Shown piece after piece: positions 45,324 to 54,561 of a stretch of 64,000 bases of DNA (within the stretch, counting starts at the first letter, position 1; every line of letters begins with the position of its first letter). Position numbers and translations under genes: made by a program. The stretch is from assembly GCA_022651005.1 (NCBI GenBank), contig JALCQD010000003.1, positions 62,001 to 126,000 of the forward strand, given 5' to 3'. Source of the stretch: Bifidobacteriaceae bacterium (GTDB taxonomy: Bacteria; Actinomycetota; Actinomycetes; Actinomycetales; Bifidobacteriaceae). Under the pieces are notes generated by a model, which made no database searches, was not told where the DNA came from, and saw only the letters and a program-made list of their open reading frames with translations.

Positions 45324-46904
45324 TTAACGATCGAACTGCGAGCCCCGGCACGCGTACCAAAGCTCGGCTATGTGCTCGGGATTCGAGGGATCCACACTCA
45401 GCCGATCACAAATCTGCGAAATGTATTTACGGACCGTATGCCGGTGAAGACCAAGTTCCCGCCCCGCTTCTTCGTACTTGCATCCGACCGTGAGCCACGC
45501 CCGCAAAACTGCGATTGCTGGCAAGAGCCGCGCCGTCGCATCAGAATTCTCCCCACCATGCGGACCGATCGACACATTGAATGTCATATCGCGAATCGGG
45601 GCGAGCCGCAGGTCTCCGAAAGCTCGCAGCATCGAGGGTTCAATGAGCGCTTCGAGCGTCGCCGAACCCGCTCGCTGCCCATAGCGCACCACTGCTTCAC
45701 CAGATGCAATGGCCTCGGCTGCCGCCTGATATGCCTCATGCCGAGCGCGTGGCGCGTCCGCCCACACGAATCCCGACGAGATTCCCGTTACCAAGCGCGT
45801 ATCATGGCTCACTTGATCCACCCAATCGGCCAGATTCGACCGAGACACAATCGCCCACAAATCACCTTCCACCACCCCGCTCACCGCCACGTTGAGGTTC
45901 TTGGCGAGCGACCTGTGCATCGGCTCGAATACCTCCTGCGCCGACTCGAGCGCATCCTGTTCGCCCGTAATGCGTAGCACGGTCAGCGGCTCGGGCGGCA
46001 ATCCATCCCACAGGTCGCTGGCGTACTCGCGCACCGAACTCACGTCGCCCTCCAGACACTGCCGCATCATCGCAGCCCGTAAACGCTCCAGTGAACGCTC
46101 CGCCGATGCATTACGAGATACGGCTAACGACAACAGTGCGGCCGTCTGCGACACCAACGGATGATTGAGTGATCCCTTCTTTCCGAAACGACCGGCCACA
46201 AGATACCCCAATGACTGCCTCTGCGCCGTGGCAACATGAAAGATCGCGATGTCGTATCCCCTGGAATACAAGAATTTCGCTTGGCCGAGCGCGGTAAAAC
46301 CCATGGCATCATCGACACCGCGCAATTCCAGCGGTAGCGCGGCATGAGAAGATTCCATCACCTTGCCCGAGGGATTGATGAAGGCCGCCCACCCACCGAC
46401 AAGCTCCGCGAGTTTTTTGACGATGGAACTCAAGGGATCCAGCGTCTGGATGGAACGGAAAAGTTGACGTTGCGCATTATAGAGTCGCGTCACCGTGGCG
46501 TTATGAGAATCCGATTGACTGCGCGAAATCAATTTTGCGATGGCAATGAATGGCGTATCGAGCGGTACGCCTAGCAGCGGCATCTCCCACGCTTCGCACT
46601 GCTCCACCAGCCAATGCGGAATGCTCATGTGATGCAACCCCGTACCGAAGCCAATGCCGCGCACACCCACACGCGACAACCGCTCCACATAGTGCCGTTC
46701 CCTGTCAGTTGGAGATTCGAAGGCTGACAACTGCAAACCCGTGGTGAGAATGAGTTCACCGCCATCCAAATAGGCAGTGGGGTCCACCAATTCCGTGGAG
46801 TGCACCCAGGAAATCGGTTCATCAAAGGCCCCGGGGCTTCCCGTCACTTCCACGGAGAGCTTCAGCGATGTCGTCTTCACGAGTTCTTGCAAAGAAATGG
46901 CCAT
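45324..46904 (-). CDS. PucR-family transcriptional regulator
   Basis: A 526-residue regulator with an N-terminal PucR domain (AISLQELVKTTSLKLSVEVT, ELILTTGLQLSAF), a middle GGDEF-like/signal region, and the C-terminal HTH_30 helix-turn-helix (GCKYEEAGRELGLHRHTVRK, YISQICDRL). The ATG at 46904 or 46913 is used; GAGG lies close upstream. It is divergent from the nitrilase/permease/aminotransferase operon. PucR-type proteins usually activate nitrogen or amino acid catabolic genes when their substrate is present; a PucR-type GabR of Corynebacterium controls GABA genes, so GABA or a related amine is a reasonable ligand guess. Confidence 0.9.
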   Translation of the reverse strand: MAISLQELVKTTSLKLSVEVTGSPGAFDEPISWVHSTELVDPTAYLDGGELILTTGLQLSAFESPTDRERHYVERLSRVGVRGIGFGTGLHHMSIPHWLVEQCEAWEMPLLGVPLDTPFIAIAKLISRSQSDSHNATVTRLYNAQRQLFRSIQTLDPLSSIVKKLAELVGGWAAFINPSGKVMESSHAALPLELRGVDDAMGFTALGQAKFLYSRGYDIAIFHVATAQRQSLGYLVAGRFGKKGSLNHPLVSQTAALLSLAVSRNASAERSLERLRAAMMRQCLEGDVSSVREYASDLWDGLPPEPLTVLRITGEQDALESAQEVFEPMHRSLAKNLNVAVSGVVEGDLWAIVSRSNLADWVDQVSHDTRLVTGISSGFVWADAPRARHEAYQAAAEAIASGEAVVRYGQRAGSATLEALIEPSMLRAFGDLRLAPIRDMTFNVSIGPHGGENSDATARLLPAIAVLRAWLTVGCKYEEAGRELGLHRHTVRKYISQICDRLSVDPSNPEHIAELWYACRGSQFDR

Positions 46905-47084
46905 ACGCCACATATACCTCGCATATACGTCACGTCCATTAAATCCCATGATTTTGTACGCAACGGCCTTAGATACTCTGATTGACCCACTTTAGCCTGA
47001 AGGTACTTCGCCACAGATTCCGCCCGAGATCCACAAGATTGCACGGCAGGCAGGCCCAGCATTCTCTCGCTGAAAGGCATGCAC

Positions 47085-48233
47085 ATGACCGAACCACTTT
47101 CGCCGCCACCAGTTCACCCGTCGAGATCGCCGTTGCGCCTCATCATGGTTCAAGCACCGCAACTCCCAGTCGACGCGACAGACGGCACCTTTTATACTTT
47201 CGAATCCAGCGTGCGCCAAGCCGTCGAGGAGGCTCCCACTCCCAGCTCCCCTGATGTCGTCACGCTTGTGATGTTCCCCGAAATGCATCTCTTCGGGACG
47301 GGCGATTTACCTGAGAAAATCGCAGGCGAGGCTCAAGTCGCCGCGGGCATCACGCTCCCCCGTAAGGGAACTCCGGGGGGTCGCTTCTCTCAAGCGGCGC
47401 ACGGGAAGGGCCGCGCGAACAGTTCCGGGCCGCAATCCTACGCCGCCCGTTTCTCACAACTGGCGCATGAACTGAACATCTGGCTCATTCCTGGCACGCT
47501 CTGCGAAAAGATGCGCGACAAGCCCACCGCGATTCATAACACTGCCGCCGTCTGGAGCCCACAAGGCAAGCTTGTGGCGAGCTATCGCAAGATTTGCCCG
47601 TGGAGGCCATACGAGATTTACACGCCTGGAACAACGTTCACCGTTTTCACTATTCCGGGAGTTGGACGCGTCGGCTTCACCATTTGCTACGACGCATGGT
47701 TCCCAGAAATCACACGTCAGGTGGCGTGGAAGGGCGCCGAGCTCATCGTTAATCTCGTGCGCACCACCACACCCGATCGCGAACTCGAACTCACGCTCGC
47801 TCGCAGCAACGCCATCGTCAATCAGGCATTCATCGCCAGTCTCAATGCACCCGCTCCGCGAGGATACGGAAAATCGATTCTCGTGGGGCCCGAGGGTGAG
47901 GTGCTCGATCAGCTCGACAACGACCAACCCGGCATCATCTCTGCGGAAATCGACCTCGGCCATGCACAGAGTATCCGCGACAACGGAACCCTGGGACTCA
48001 ACCGTATGTGGCATCAATTCCGAGACTCCGATCCCACCATTCCTCTGCCCCTCTATGAGGGCTCCATCAGAGCATCCCGATGGCCACCCGCCGCGTTGGG
48101 CCCCAATGGGGAAGAGATTTCACATATCGCAAAAAGCGCCACAGCAAGCAGTGCAAAAGGTGACGCAGAAGACTCGGCGGTTGCCACACCTTCCGCCAAG
48201 AACGCAGTTAGCACGGGAAAGAAGTCAGCATGA
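47085..48233 (+). CDS. Nitrilase-superfamily carbon-nitrogen hydrolase
   Basis: A 382-residue amidase-like enzyme. The Glu-Lys-Cys triad is visible: LVMFPEMHLFG near residue 65, SYRKICPWRPYEIYTPG near 169 and GFTICYDAWFPEITRQ near 200. A C-terminal 60-residue Ala/Ser-rich tail exceeds the family core. AAAGG is seven bases before the ATG at 47085; ATG 47079 is too close. It overlaps the permease gene start by ATGA and so is translated with it. Relatives hydrolyse amides, N-carbamoyl amino acids or carbamoylputrescine. The RKxxPW and YExYTPG segments recall aliphatic amidases. Substrate is unknown. Confidence 0.87.
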   Translation: MTEPLSPPPVHPSRSPLRLIMVQAPQLPVDATDGTFYTFESSVRQAVEEAPTPSSPDVVTLVMFPEMHLFGTGDLPEKIAGEAQVAAGITLPRKGTPGGRFSQAAHGKGRANSSGPQSYAARFSQLAHELNIWLIPGTLCEKMRDKPTAIHNTAAVWSPQGKLVASYRKICPWRPYEIYTPGTTFTVFTIPGVGRVGFTICYDAWFPEITRQVAWKGAELIVNLVRTTTPDRELELTLARSNAIVNQAFIASLNAPAPRGYGKSILVGPEGEVLDQLDNDQPGIISAEIDLGHAQSIRDNGTLGLNRMWHQFRDSDPTIPLPLYEGSIRASRWPPAALGPNGEEISHIAKSATASSAKGDAEDSAVATPSAKNAVSTGKKSA

Positions 48234-49669
48234 GCACGCAAGTAGTCCCCACATCAGCAGCACGCCCAGCTCCGAAAGAAGCCACGCTCTCATCGGCTGC
48301 CGCGTCGATTGCATCATCGACCGAAGCTGCCACACCGCACCTCAAGCGCACACTGAAACTGCACTCCATCGTGTTGATCGGCGTGGCCTACATGGCACCG
48401 CTGATTGTCCTAGGCACTTTCGGCGTCATCGCGACGGCCAGCAAGGGCGCCACGGCGATGTCGTATCTGCTGGCGCTGGTAGTTATGCTGTTCACCGCCT
48501 CCAGCTACGGGCGCATGGCAAGCCTGCACCCGGAATCCGGCTCGGCGTACACCTACGTGGGAAAGGCCATCAGCCCCAAACTCGGCTTCCTTGCCGGCTG
48601 GACAGTGCTTCTCGACTACATCTTCCTTCCGATGGTGATTTGGCTTATCGGAGCCTCATACCTGGAACAGGAGTTCCCAGGCGTGCCGAGCTGGGCCTGG
48701 ATTCTCGGATTTATCGCCATCACCACGGTGCTCAATATTGTGGGCTTGCAAGTGGCCGACAAAGTGACATTTGGCCTTATGCTTTTCCAAGTGGTTGTGC
48801 TCGCCACGTTCCTCTATCTCTCCGCACGAAGCGTGATGAACGGCACGGGCGCAGGGTCCTCGCTCTTCAGCCTCACGCCGTTCCTGGGTAAGGGTTCCTC
48901 ACTGACGAATATCATCGCCGGATCTGCCATCGCCGCTTACTCCTATCTCGGTTTTGACGCTGTGACGACAATGAGTGAAGAAACTCAGCATCCCAGGCGC
49001 GATATTCCCCGTGCCATCATGCTGGTAGCGCTCATCGGCGGAATCGTGTTCGTCACCGCGGCCTACTTCGTGCAATTGGTGCATCCAAGCTTCGTGTTTT
49101 CCGATGAATCCTCGGCTGGTTTCGAAATTGCCATGACTATCGGCGGCAACCTCTTCACAGCGCTGTTCATCGGCGGGCTGTGCGTTTCGCAGTTCACCTC
49201 TGGCATCGCGGCGCAGGCAAGTGCCTCGCGTCTGCTCTACGCAATGGGTCGCGACGGAGTTCTCCTCCGTCGAGTGTTCGGCCGCCTGAGCCGCCACTTC
49301 GCCACTCCTGCCATCAACATCGTGATTATCGGAATCATCGGTCTCATCGCCTTGTTCCTTGACGTTGCGACGTCGACCTCGTTTGTGAACTTCGGCGCTT
49401 TCACCGCGTTCACGCTCGTGAATCTGTCGGTCATCGCGAGCTACCTGCGAATGCCGGCCACAGAGCGCAAAGGAAGGATGCCGGGCGGCATATTGCGCAA
49501 CATCGTGCTGCCGTTGTTGGGTGCAGCGAGCTGCTTCTACCTACTTGTGCATCTCGATATCAACGCGATTGCGCTCGGGCTGAGTTGGCTCGCCATCGGC
49601 ATCGTCATCCTGCTCGTGCTCACACACGGACTGCGGAGGAATCCACCGGAAATGAGTTCACAGGAATAA
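48230..49669 (+). CDS. APC-family amino acid/amine permease
   Basis: A 479-residue membrane protein of the amino acid-polyamine-organocation superfamily, with about twelve hydrophobic helices. The first helix region (IVLIGVAYMAPLIVLGTFGV) holds the unwound substrate-binding segment, and FDAVTTMSEETQHPRRDIPR is the conserved motif of the sixth helix and following loop. The N-terminal 40 residues are Ser/Ala-rich. It overlaps the amidase gene and precedes the aminotransferase gene by 42 bases. The likely cargo is the substrate of those two enzymes. Confidence 0.9.
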   Translation: MSTQVVPTSAARPAPKEATLSSAAASIASSTEAATPHLKRTLKLHSIVLIGVAYMAPLIVLGTFGVIATASKGATAMSYLLALVVMLFTASSYGRMASLHPESGSAYTYVGKAISPKLGFLAGWTVLLDYIFLPMVIWLIGASYLEQEFPGVPSWAWILGFIAITTVLNIVGLQVADKVTFGLMLFQVVVLATFLYLSARSVMNGTGAGSSLFSLTPFLGKGSSLTNIIAGSAIAAYSYLGFDAVTTMSEETQHPRRDIPRAIMLVALIGGIVFVTAAYFVQLVHPSFVFSDESSAGFEIAMTIGGNLFTALFIGGLCVSQFTSGIAAQASASRLLYAMGRDGVLLRRVFGRLSRHFATPAINIVIIGIIGLIALFLDVATSTSFVNFGAFTAFTLVNLSVIASYLRMPATERKGRMPGGILRNIVLPLLGAASCFYLLVHLDINAIALGLSWLAIGIVILLVLTHGLRRNPPEMSSQE

Positions 49670-49711
49670 CCAGGAAACTCAGGAACTAAAGAAAATAATA
49701 AAGGACCAGAA

Positions 49712-51106
49712 ATGACAACCACAGGCACACTGCCAACTACCGCAACCACCTCTATCCCCGTTATCACGCGAATTGAAGACGTTCCTCAGATCGCCCGAAA
49801 GATCGTGACCGCCATCCCAGGACCGCTCACACTCGCACTCCAGAAGGACTACGACCGCTACGTCTCCCCCGGCGTGGGCCAACACGAGCCTATTTTTGCT
49901 GACTCCGCCAGTGGTGCCACCATCACAGACGTGGACGGCAATCGTTACATCGATCTGGCAGCCGGTATCGCCGTCGCCTCCGTCGGCAACACCGCGCCCG
50001 AGGTGAGCACCGCCGTACAGAAGCAAGCTGCCAAACTGCTCCATACGTGTTTCGCAACCACGCCGTACGCGGGTTATGTAGAGGTGTGCAAGAAGCTTGC
50101 CGAACACACTCCAGGTGATTTCCCCAAGAAGAGTCTGCTACTGAACTCAGGAGCTGAGGCCGTCGAGAACGCAGTGAAAATCGCGCGCAAGTACTCCGGA
50201 AAATCAGCTGTCATTGTGATGGAGAACGCCTTTCACGGCCGCACGAACCTCACCATGTCGATGACCACCAAGGCAAATCCTTACAAAGCAGGCTTCGGCG
50301 GATTCGCACCTGACATCTATCGTGTCCCCTTCTCCTACCCGCTGCGCGATCAATTCGGGGCAGACGGTGCCGCTGCCGCCCGTAAAGCTGTTGAAGAGAT
50401 CGCACTGAAGGTTGATCCGAGCGACATCGCCGCCATTATCGCCGAACCAGTTCAGGGCGAAGGCGGCTTCATCGTACCCGCTCCTGGATTCTTGGAGGGT
50501 TTGCTCGACTGGGCACACAAGAATGGCATCATCTACATCTCCGACGAGATTCAGTCCGGATTCTGCCGCACCGGCGAATGGTTCGCGGGCACACATTTTG
50601 GCATCGTTCCCGATCTCATCACTACAGCAAAGGCTCTCGGCGGCGGAATGCCCATTTCTGCAGTGACCGGTCGCGCTGAAATCATGGATAGCGTGCAGGC
50701 TGGCGGACTAGGCGGCACTTATTCCGGCAATCCGGTCTCCTGTGCTGCAGCATTGGCCTCTATCGACATCATGGAGCGTAAGAATCTGCCCGCACGCGCC
50801 GCCCACATCGGAGAATTGGCCACTGAACTTCTCGCACCACTAGCCGCCTCGTCCGTCGTCGCAGAAGTACGCGGTCTCGGCGCTATGATCGGCGTTGAGT
50901 TCGTTCGCCCCGGAACCCTCGAGCCCAATGGCGACCTCGTGAAGCGCATCATGGCACGCGCACCACAGGCGGGACTCATCATTCTGTCGTGCGGTATTTA
51001 TGGAAACGTCATTCGGCTACTGCCACCATTGACCATAAGTGATGCAGAGCTCACGGAAGCGCTCACCACTTTATGTGCCGTAGCCTTCGAGGAAGCAGCA
51101 GAATAA
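49712..51106 (+). CDS. Class III aminotransferase, GabT-like
   Basis: A 464-residue PLP-dependent enzyme of the omega-aminotransferase family. LLNSGAEAVENAVKIARKYS, VMENAFHGRTNLTMSMT, ISDEIQSGFCRTGEWF and the Schiff-base lysine in LITTAKALGGGMPI near residue 306 are all present. The arrangement and length fit 4-aminobutyrate or related aminotransferases. It is the last gene of the regulator-amidase-permease-aminotransferase unit. No succinate-semialdehyde dehydrogenase is in the window, so the pathway would need one elsewhere. Beta-alanine or putrescine transamination is equally possible. Confidence 0.9.
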   Translation: MTTTGTLPTTATTSIPVITRIEDVPQIARKIVTAIPGPLTLALQKDYDRYVSPGVGQHEPIFADSASGATITDVDGNRYIDLAAGIAVASVGNTAPEVSTAVQKQAAKLLHTCFATTPYAGYVEVCKKLAEHTPGDFPKKSLLLNSGAEAVENAVKIARKYSGKSAVIVMENAFHGRTNLTMSMTTKANPYKAGFGGFAPDIYRVPFSYPLRDQFGADGAAAARKAVEEIALKVDPSDIAAIIAEPVQGEGGFIVPAPGFLEGLLDWAHKNGIIYISDEIQSGFCRTGEWFAGTHFGIVPDLITTAKALGGGMPISAVTGRAEIMDSVQAGGLGGTYSGNPVSCAAALASIDIMERKNLPARAAHIGELATELLAPLAASSVVAEVRGLGAMIGVEFVRPGTLEPNGDLVKRIMARAPQAGLIILSCGIYGNVIRLLPPLTISDAELTEALTTLCAVAFEEAAE

Positions 51107-51324
51107 GAGAAGGAGAACTCTTAGGCCTCCTCCCACCTCCACAGATTCTTAAGACTTTGTGCATGTTCATGGGCGTTCGGCGACGTCAAGGGACAATCCC
51201 GCCTCGCAAATGCTACATTCAAGGCGTTCACACAAGATTTGGGTTCAGCAACGCATCGGTTAGCCGATGCGAGATTCAGGCGCAAAACGTCCGATTCTGC
51301 GGGCCCCGAACCGACGGGAAGACC

Positions 51325-52233
51325 ATGAATTTCATTTCGTACCTCATCGGGTTGCTGAAGGACCCGCGCGCTGCTATCGCCGGCTGGATTTCGATGGGCC
51401 TGGCGCCAACCTACGCATTCATCTTCCTGATCGTTTTCATTGAGACCGGCGTGGTGTTCATGCCGTTCCTTCCCGGAGATTCACTCCTGTTCGCGGCGGG
51501 CGTCTTTGCGCACGACCCCTCCAGCGGCCTCACCCTCGCCATCTTGCTGCCGATTGTGTGGGCGGCACCAATTCTGGGCGACGAGTGCAACTACTTCATC
51601 GGCCACTTCTTCGGCAAGCGCATCATCGCGTCCGGCAAGGTCAAGGCGCTCACTCCGGAGCGTCTCAACAAGACCGAAAAAATGATCGACAAGTGGGGCC
51701 CGCTCGCCGTGTTCCTCGGCCGTTTCTTCCCCTTCATCCGTACGTTCATGCCATTCATCTCCGGAATTTCCGGCATGCAGTGGCGTCGTTTCGCACCATT
51801 CAGCGTTCTGGGCGGCCTCGTCTGGTCGTCTCTGTTTACCTTCCTTGGCTACTTCTTTGGTGGAATTCCGGCAGTACAGGATCACTTCGAGCTCGTAATC
51901 GTTCTGATTCTGCTGGTGTCCCTCGCTCCCACGATCATCGGCCTGCTGCGTATGAAATTTGGCAAAGGAAACGTCGCCAAAAAAGGCCGCAAGAAGCGCA
52001 ATGGCCTAGCGGACAACGACGTTGTGGGCGTCGCCGCCGGCAAAACCTTCGCCTCCGAGCATGAGGTGCCGCTCACCACGAAGAGCCTCAACTTCACCGA
52101 CTCCCTGCTAGTGCAGGGAGCGATGGATCGAGATGGTGGCGACGCAGACCCCAACGCGCACTCCGTAGACGACAGCACTCCTCGCCGCCGCAACGATGGC
52201 ATGGGCATGAATCATGACGCGTACGACGCGTAG
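51325..52233 (+). CDS. DedA-family membrane protein
   Basis: A 302-residue inner-membrane protein. IVFIETGVVFMPFLPGDSLL and FLGRFFPFIRTFMPFISGIS are the two DedA signatures; the latter carries the conserved arginines. The family acts in lipid translocation and membrane-potential homeostasis. The C-terminal 100 residues are charged and disordered, longer than usual for DedA proteins. It stands alone, 218 bases after the aminotransferase gene. Confidence 0.92.
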   Translation: MNFISYLIGLLKDPRAAIAGWISMGLAPTYAFIFLIVFIETGVVFMPFLPGDSLLFAAGVFAHDPSSGLTLAILLPIVWAAPILGDECNYFIGHFFGKRIIASGKVKALTPERLNKTEKMIDKWGPLAVFLGRFFPFIRTFMPFISGISGMQWRRFAPFSVLGGLVWSSLFTFLGYFFGGIPAVQDHFELVIVLILLVSLAPTIIGLLRMKFGKGNVAKKGRKKRNGLADNDVVGVAAGKTFASEHEVPLTTKSLNFTDSLLVQGAMDRDGGDADPNAHSVDDSTPRRRNDGMGMNHDAYDA

Positions 52234-52344
52234 CTGGGGGTATTTTTCTCACCGAGTCTGCGACTCATTTCAGTACACAGGCACTCCGCGTCAGTGAAGT
52301 AATTGGCTGACGCCGGCTCTTCAAAATCCTCAGTGAGACTCAGA

Positions 52345-52367
52345 GGTTCGACTCCCCCTAGCTCCAC
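52345..52367 (+). repeat. 23-bp copy of the tRNA-Ala 3' end
   Basis: Identical to 52505-52527, covering part of the T arm, the acceptor 3' strand and two bases past the discriminator. It lies 160 bp upstream of its match. The T stem 5' strand does not pair here, so it is not a functional tRNA. Confidence 0.8.
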
Positions 52368-52453
52368 GAACCTCAAGCCAGCCATCTGCTGCGTACCTCG
52401 TTGCGCTTGGGTAGGGTTTGCGATAAGGTGGCTGACGTTGTTAAGAGTTGTTT

Positions 52454-52526
52454 GGGGCTATAGCGCAGTTGGTAGCGCGTCTCGTTCGCATCGAGAAGGT
52501 CGGGGGTTCGACTCCCCCTAGCTCCA
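52454..52526 (+). tRNA. tRNA-Ala (anticodon CGC)
   Basis: A 73-nt cloverleaf. The acceptor GGGGCTA pairs with TAGCTCC and the discriminator is A. The D arm holds GCGCAGTTGGTAGCGC. The anticodon stem TCTCG/CGAGA has loop TTCGCAT, giving anticodon CGC for GCG. The T arm is GGGGGTTCGACTCCCCC. The 3' CCA is not encoded. It reads GCG codons, common in high-GC genomes. Confidence 0.95.
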
Positions 52527-52531
52527 CAGAT

Positions 52532-52565
52532 AGGGCTTCCAAGGATTCCTCGGGAGCCCTTTTTC
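52532..52565 (+). terminator. Terminator after tRNA-Ala
   Basis: AGGGCTTCC pairs with GGGAGCCCT (one G-T) around an 11-base loop, followed by TTTTT. Confidence 0.75.
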
Positions 52566-52590
52566 ATGCGGTTTTACGCACTCCCTCACC

Positions 52591-54252
52591 TCACAGCGTC
52601 ACGCGCTCCCAATCCGCTGTGTCTGCAAGCAGCTGCCGATCGTGCGTCGCAACTATCACACAGGCTGGCGTCCCCATCAACGCTTCCGTGAGCTTGTCGA
52701 CAAGCGCGATCGAAAGATGATTCGTCGGCTCGTCCAGCAGCAAAATATGCGGCCAGCCAGCGAGAACAAGTGCAAGATCGAGTCGGCGACGCTGGCCCGT
52801 CGACAGCTCCTCCACCCGCTTATTCATCTCTGCAGGGCACAAGAGTCCGAGATCGCGAATGCTGACCGCCTCTCCGGAAGCCCCCACACCCGCTAGAATG
52901 CTTGCCTCACGCCGCGCTTCATACACCTCCGCTGCCCGCTTCCCCTCCGGCAGCGCCGACTCTTGCCGTAGGAAACCTACGCGCGTGCCTTGTCTCACTG
53001 ACACAGTTCCCGTGTCTGGCACCACGTCACCGCTAATGACCGACAACAGCGTTGACTTGCCCGCACCATTGGGACCGGTCAGCACCATACGGCCGCGCCG
53101 AGGCACCGAAAACGATATGGGCCCACGCAGTCGACCTGCCACGCTCACTTTGCTGACGTCGACCACGGGCGAGTCCACACTCTCGGGCAACTCGGGGAAG
53201 CGCAATATCTGCGGTGGCTGCGGCAGGGAGACCGCGTGAGCCGCGAGCGCTTCCTCTCGTCTGCGGACGCTTCTCACTAAGCCTCCCGCTCTCGTGGCAC
53301 GGCCGTGCTTGGGCGTGCCCTTTTCGGGGCGCCACCCCGTTACGAGACGGTTCTGTGCTGCGGAGAGATCTTCCGCCAAACGCTCGTGGTCGCTTTGTTG
53401 CCGCTCATATCCTTCTTCCCATCTCTGGCGTTCTGCGAGGCGTGCTGTGCGATAGCCTTCAAAGCCGCCGCCATACACGCGAGGTCGGCCATCTTTACTG
53501 GGGTCCACGTCAACAATGGTCTGGGCAAAGTCTGCGAGAAATGCGCGATCATGACTCACCACCACTACACCGCCGTGCCACGATCGGAGCCGGTCGGTCA
53601 TGAATTTCAGACCTGCGACATCGAGGTGGTTGGTGGGCTCATCCAGGAGAAGGAAGTAGGCGCTCGACGCAAGGACACATGCAAGGCGCACACGGTAGCG
53701 CTGCCCCACGGAGAGTTCTGACAGTAGCCGGGATTTATCGGTCACCGCTCCGAGCGCTTCCACGGCAATCTGAAGGCGACGTTCCACATCCCACGCGTCA
53801 AGCACCTCAACGGCTCCGAGAGCTGCGACGTATTCGGCGGAGGCGTCTGATAGCGATTGATCAGCTGCTGAATTCGTATCCGTCGCCGAGCCGTCGCCGA
53901 GCTTTGCAGCGGCAACGTCGAGACGTTTCAGTGCGGCGAGCGGTGCGGCCAAAGCTTCCGCGAGAACGTCTCCGACTGTGCGCCGTTCCGTGCTGATGCC
54001 CATCTCCTGCTCTGCGATGGCGAGAGCGCCGACCCTCCGTACGGTGCCGCTAGTTGGGGGAAGACTGCCCGCCATGACGTGGAGCAGCGTGGATTTTCCA
54101 CGGCCGTTTTCCCCTACGATCGCAGTACGCGAAGCGGGCGTCACCGTGAGATCGACGTGGCGGAGAACAGGGGTTGCGCCTCTGGTGACGCAGACGTCGG
54201 AAACTGTAATTTGCGCGTGCTGGCGCGCAGGAAGAGATATGTGGGTACGCAT
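52591..54252 (-). CDS. ABC-F family ATPase, probable ribosome-protection antibiotic resistance factor
   Basis: A 553-residue soluble protein with two ATP-binding cassettes and no membrane segments. Cassette 1 has GENGRGKSTLLHVMAG, LSELSVGQRYRVRLACVLAS and LLLDEPTNHLDVAG; cassette 2 has LTGPNGAGKSTLLSVISG, VEELSTGQRRRLDLALVLAG and LLLDEPTNHLSIAL. The linker between them (near residues 240-330) is rich in Arg and Glu, as in ARE-type ABC-F factors that displace macrolides, lincosamides or streptogramins from the ribosome. AAAGGAATC precedes the ATG. An attenuator-like leader upstream encodes MYLYFL. Antibiotic identity is inferred. Housekeeping ABC-F roles (EttA-like) are possible. Confidence 0.88.
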   Translation of the reverse strand: MRTHISLPARQHAQITVSDVCVTRGATPVLRHVDLTVTPASRTAIVGENGRGKSTLLHVMAGSLPPTSGTVRRVGALAIAEQEMGISTERRTVGDVLAEALAAPLAALKRLDVAAAKLGDGSATDTNSAADQSLSDASAEYVAALGAVEVLDAWDVERRLQIAVEALGAVTDKSRLLSELSVGQRYRVRLACVLASSAYFLLLDEPTNHLDVAGLKFMTDRLRSWHGGVVVVSHDRAFLADFAQTIVDVDPSKDGRPRVYGGGFEGYRTARLAERQRWEEGYERQQSDHERLAEDLSAAQNRLVTGWRPEKGTPKHGRATRAGGLVRSVRRREEALAAHAVSLPQPPQILRFPELPESVDSPVVDVSKVSVAGRLRGPISFSVPRRGRMVLTGPNGAGKSTLLSVISGDVVPDTGTVSVRQGTRVGFLRQESALPEGKRAAEVYEARREASILAGVGASGEAVSIRDLGLLCPAEMNKRVEELSTGQRRRLDLALVLAGWPHILLLDEPTNHLSIALVDKLTEALMGTPACVIVATHDRQLLADTADWERVTL

Positions 54253-54338
54253 TTGATTCCTTTTGAAGTAAACAGATGAATTTGGGCAGGCAAGCCCCAC
54301 GATTGGCGATACGCGCGTGCGCGGGGCCATTCCATCTG

Positions 54339-54359
54339 TCAGAGGAAATACAAATACAT
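54339..54359 (-). CDS. Leader peptide MYLYFL upstream of the ABC-F gene
   Basis: ATG TAT TTG TAT TTC CTC TGA on the minus strand encodes six residues, ending 86 bases before the ABC-F ATG. Between them lies GC-rich sequence with GCCCCGCG/CGTGGGGC complementarity (54276-54330) able to form an attenuator hairpin. As I recall the published leader peptide of streptococcal msrD, it is MYLIFM, which stalls ribosomes with a macrolide; this peptide has the same MYLxF pattern. Its own Shine-Dalgarno (GAAAG) is weak. Function is inference. Confidence 0.6.
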   Translation of the reverse strand: MYLYFL

Positions 54360-54561
54360 GCTTTCAGGCTACTACAGGACGGTGGCTCGGCAGTTCGCCC
54401 AGCGTGGAGGTGGCGGCAACCTCCGGTTTTGAACCGTCGTCCTTTATAGGCAAATCAGGTATATCGAGCACCGGGTTATCTCGATGCTTCGATGCCCTTG
54501 AAAGGCTTTTCTTTCCCAACGGACCGCCATTCGTGGGTCACGATACCTCGCATTCTCGCTC

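Noticed and set aside
52235-52372. A second full tRNA gene before tRNA-Ala
   Set aside because: Only the 3' part is identical; no acceptor 5' strand, D arm or anticodon stem can be folded.
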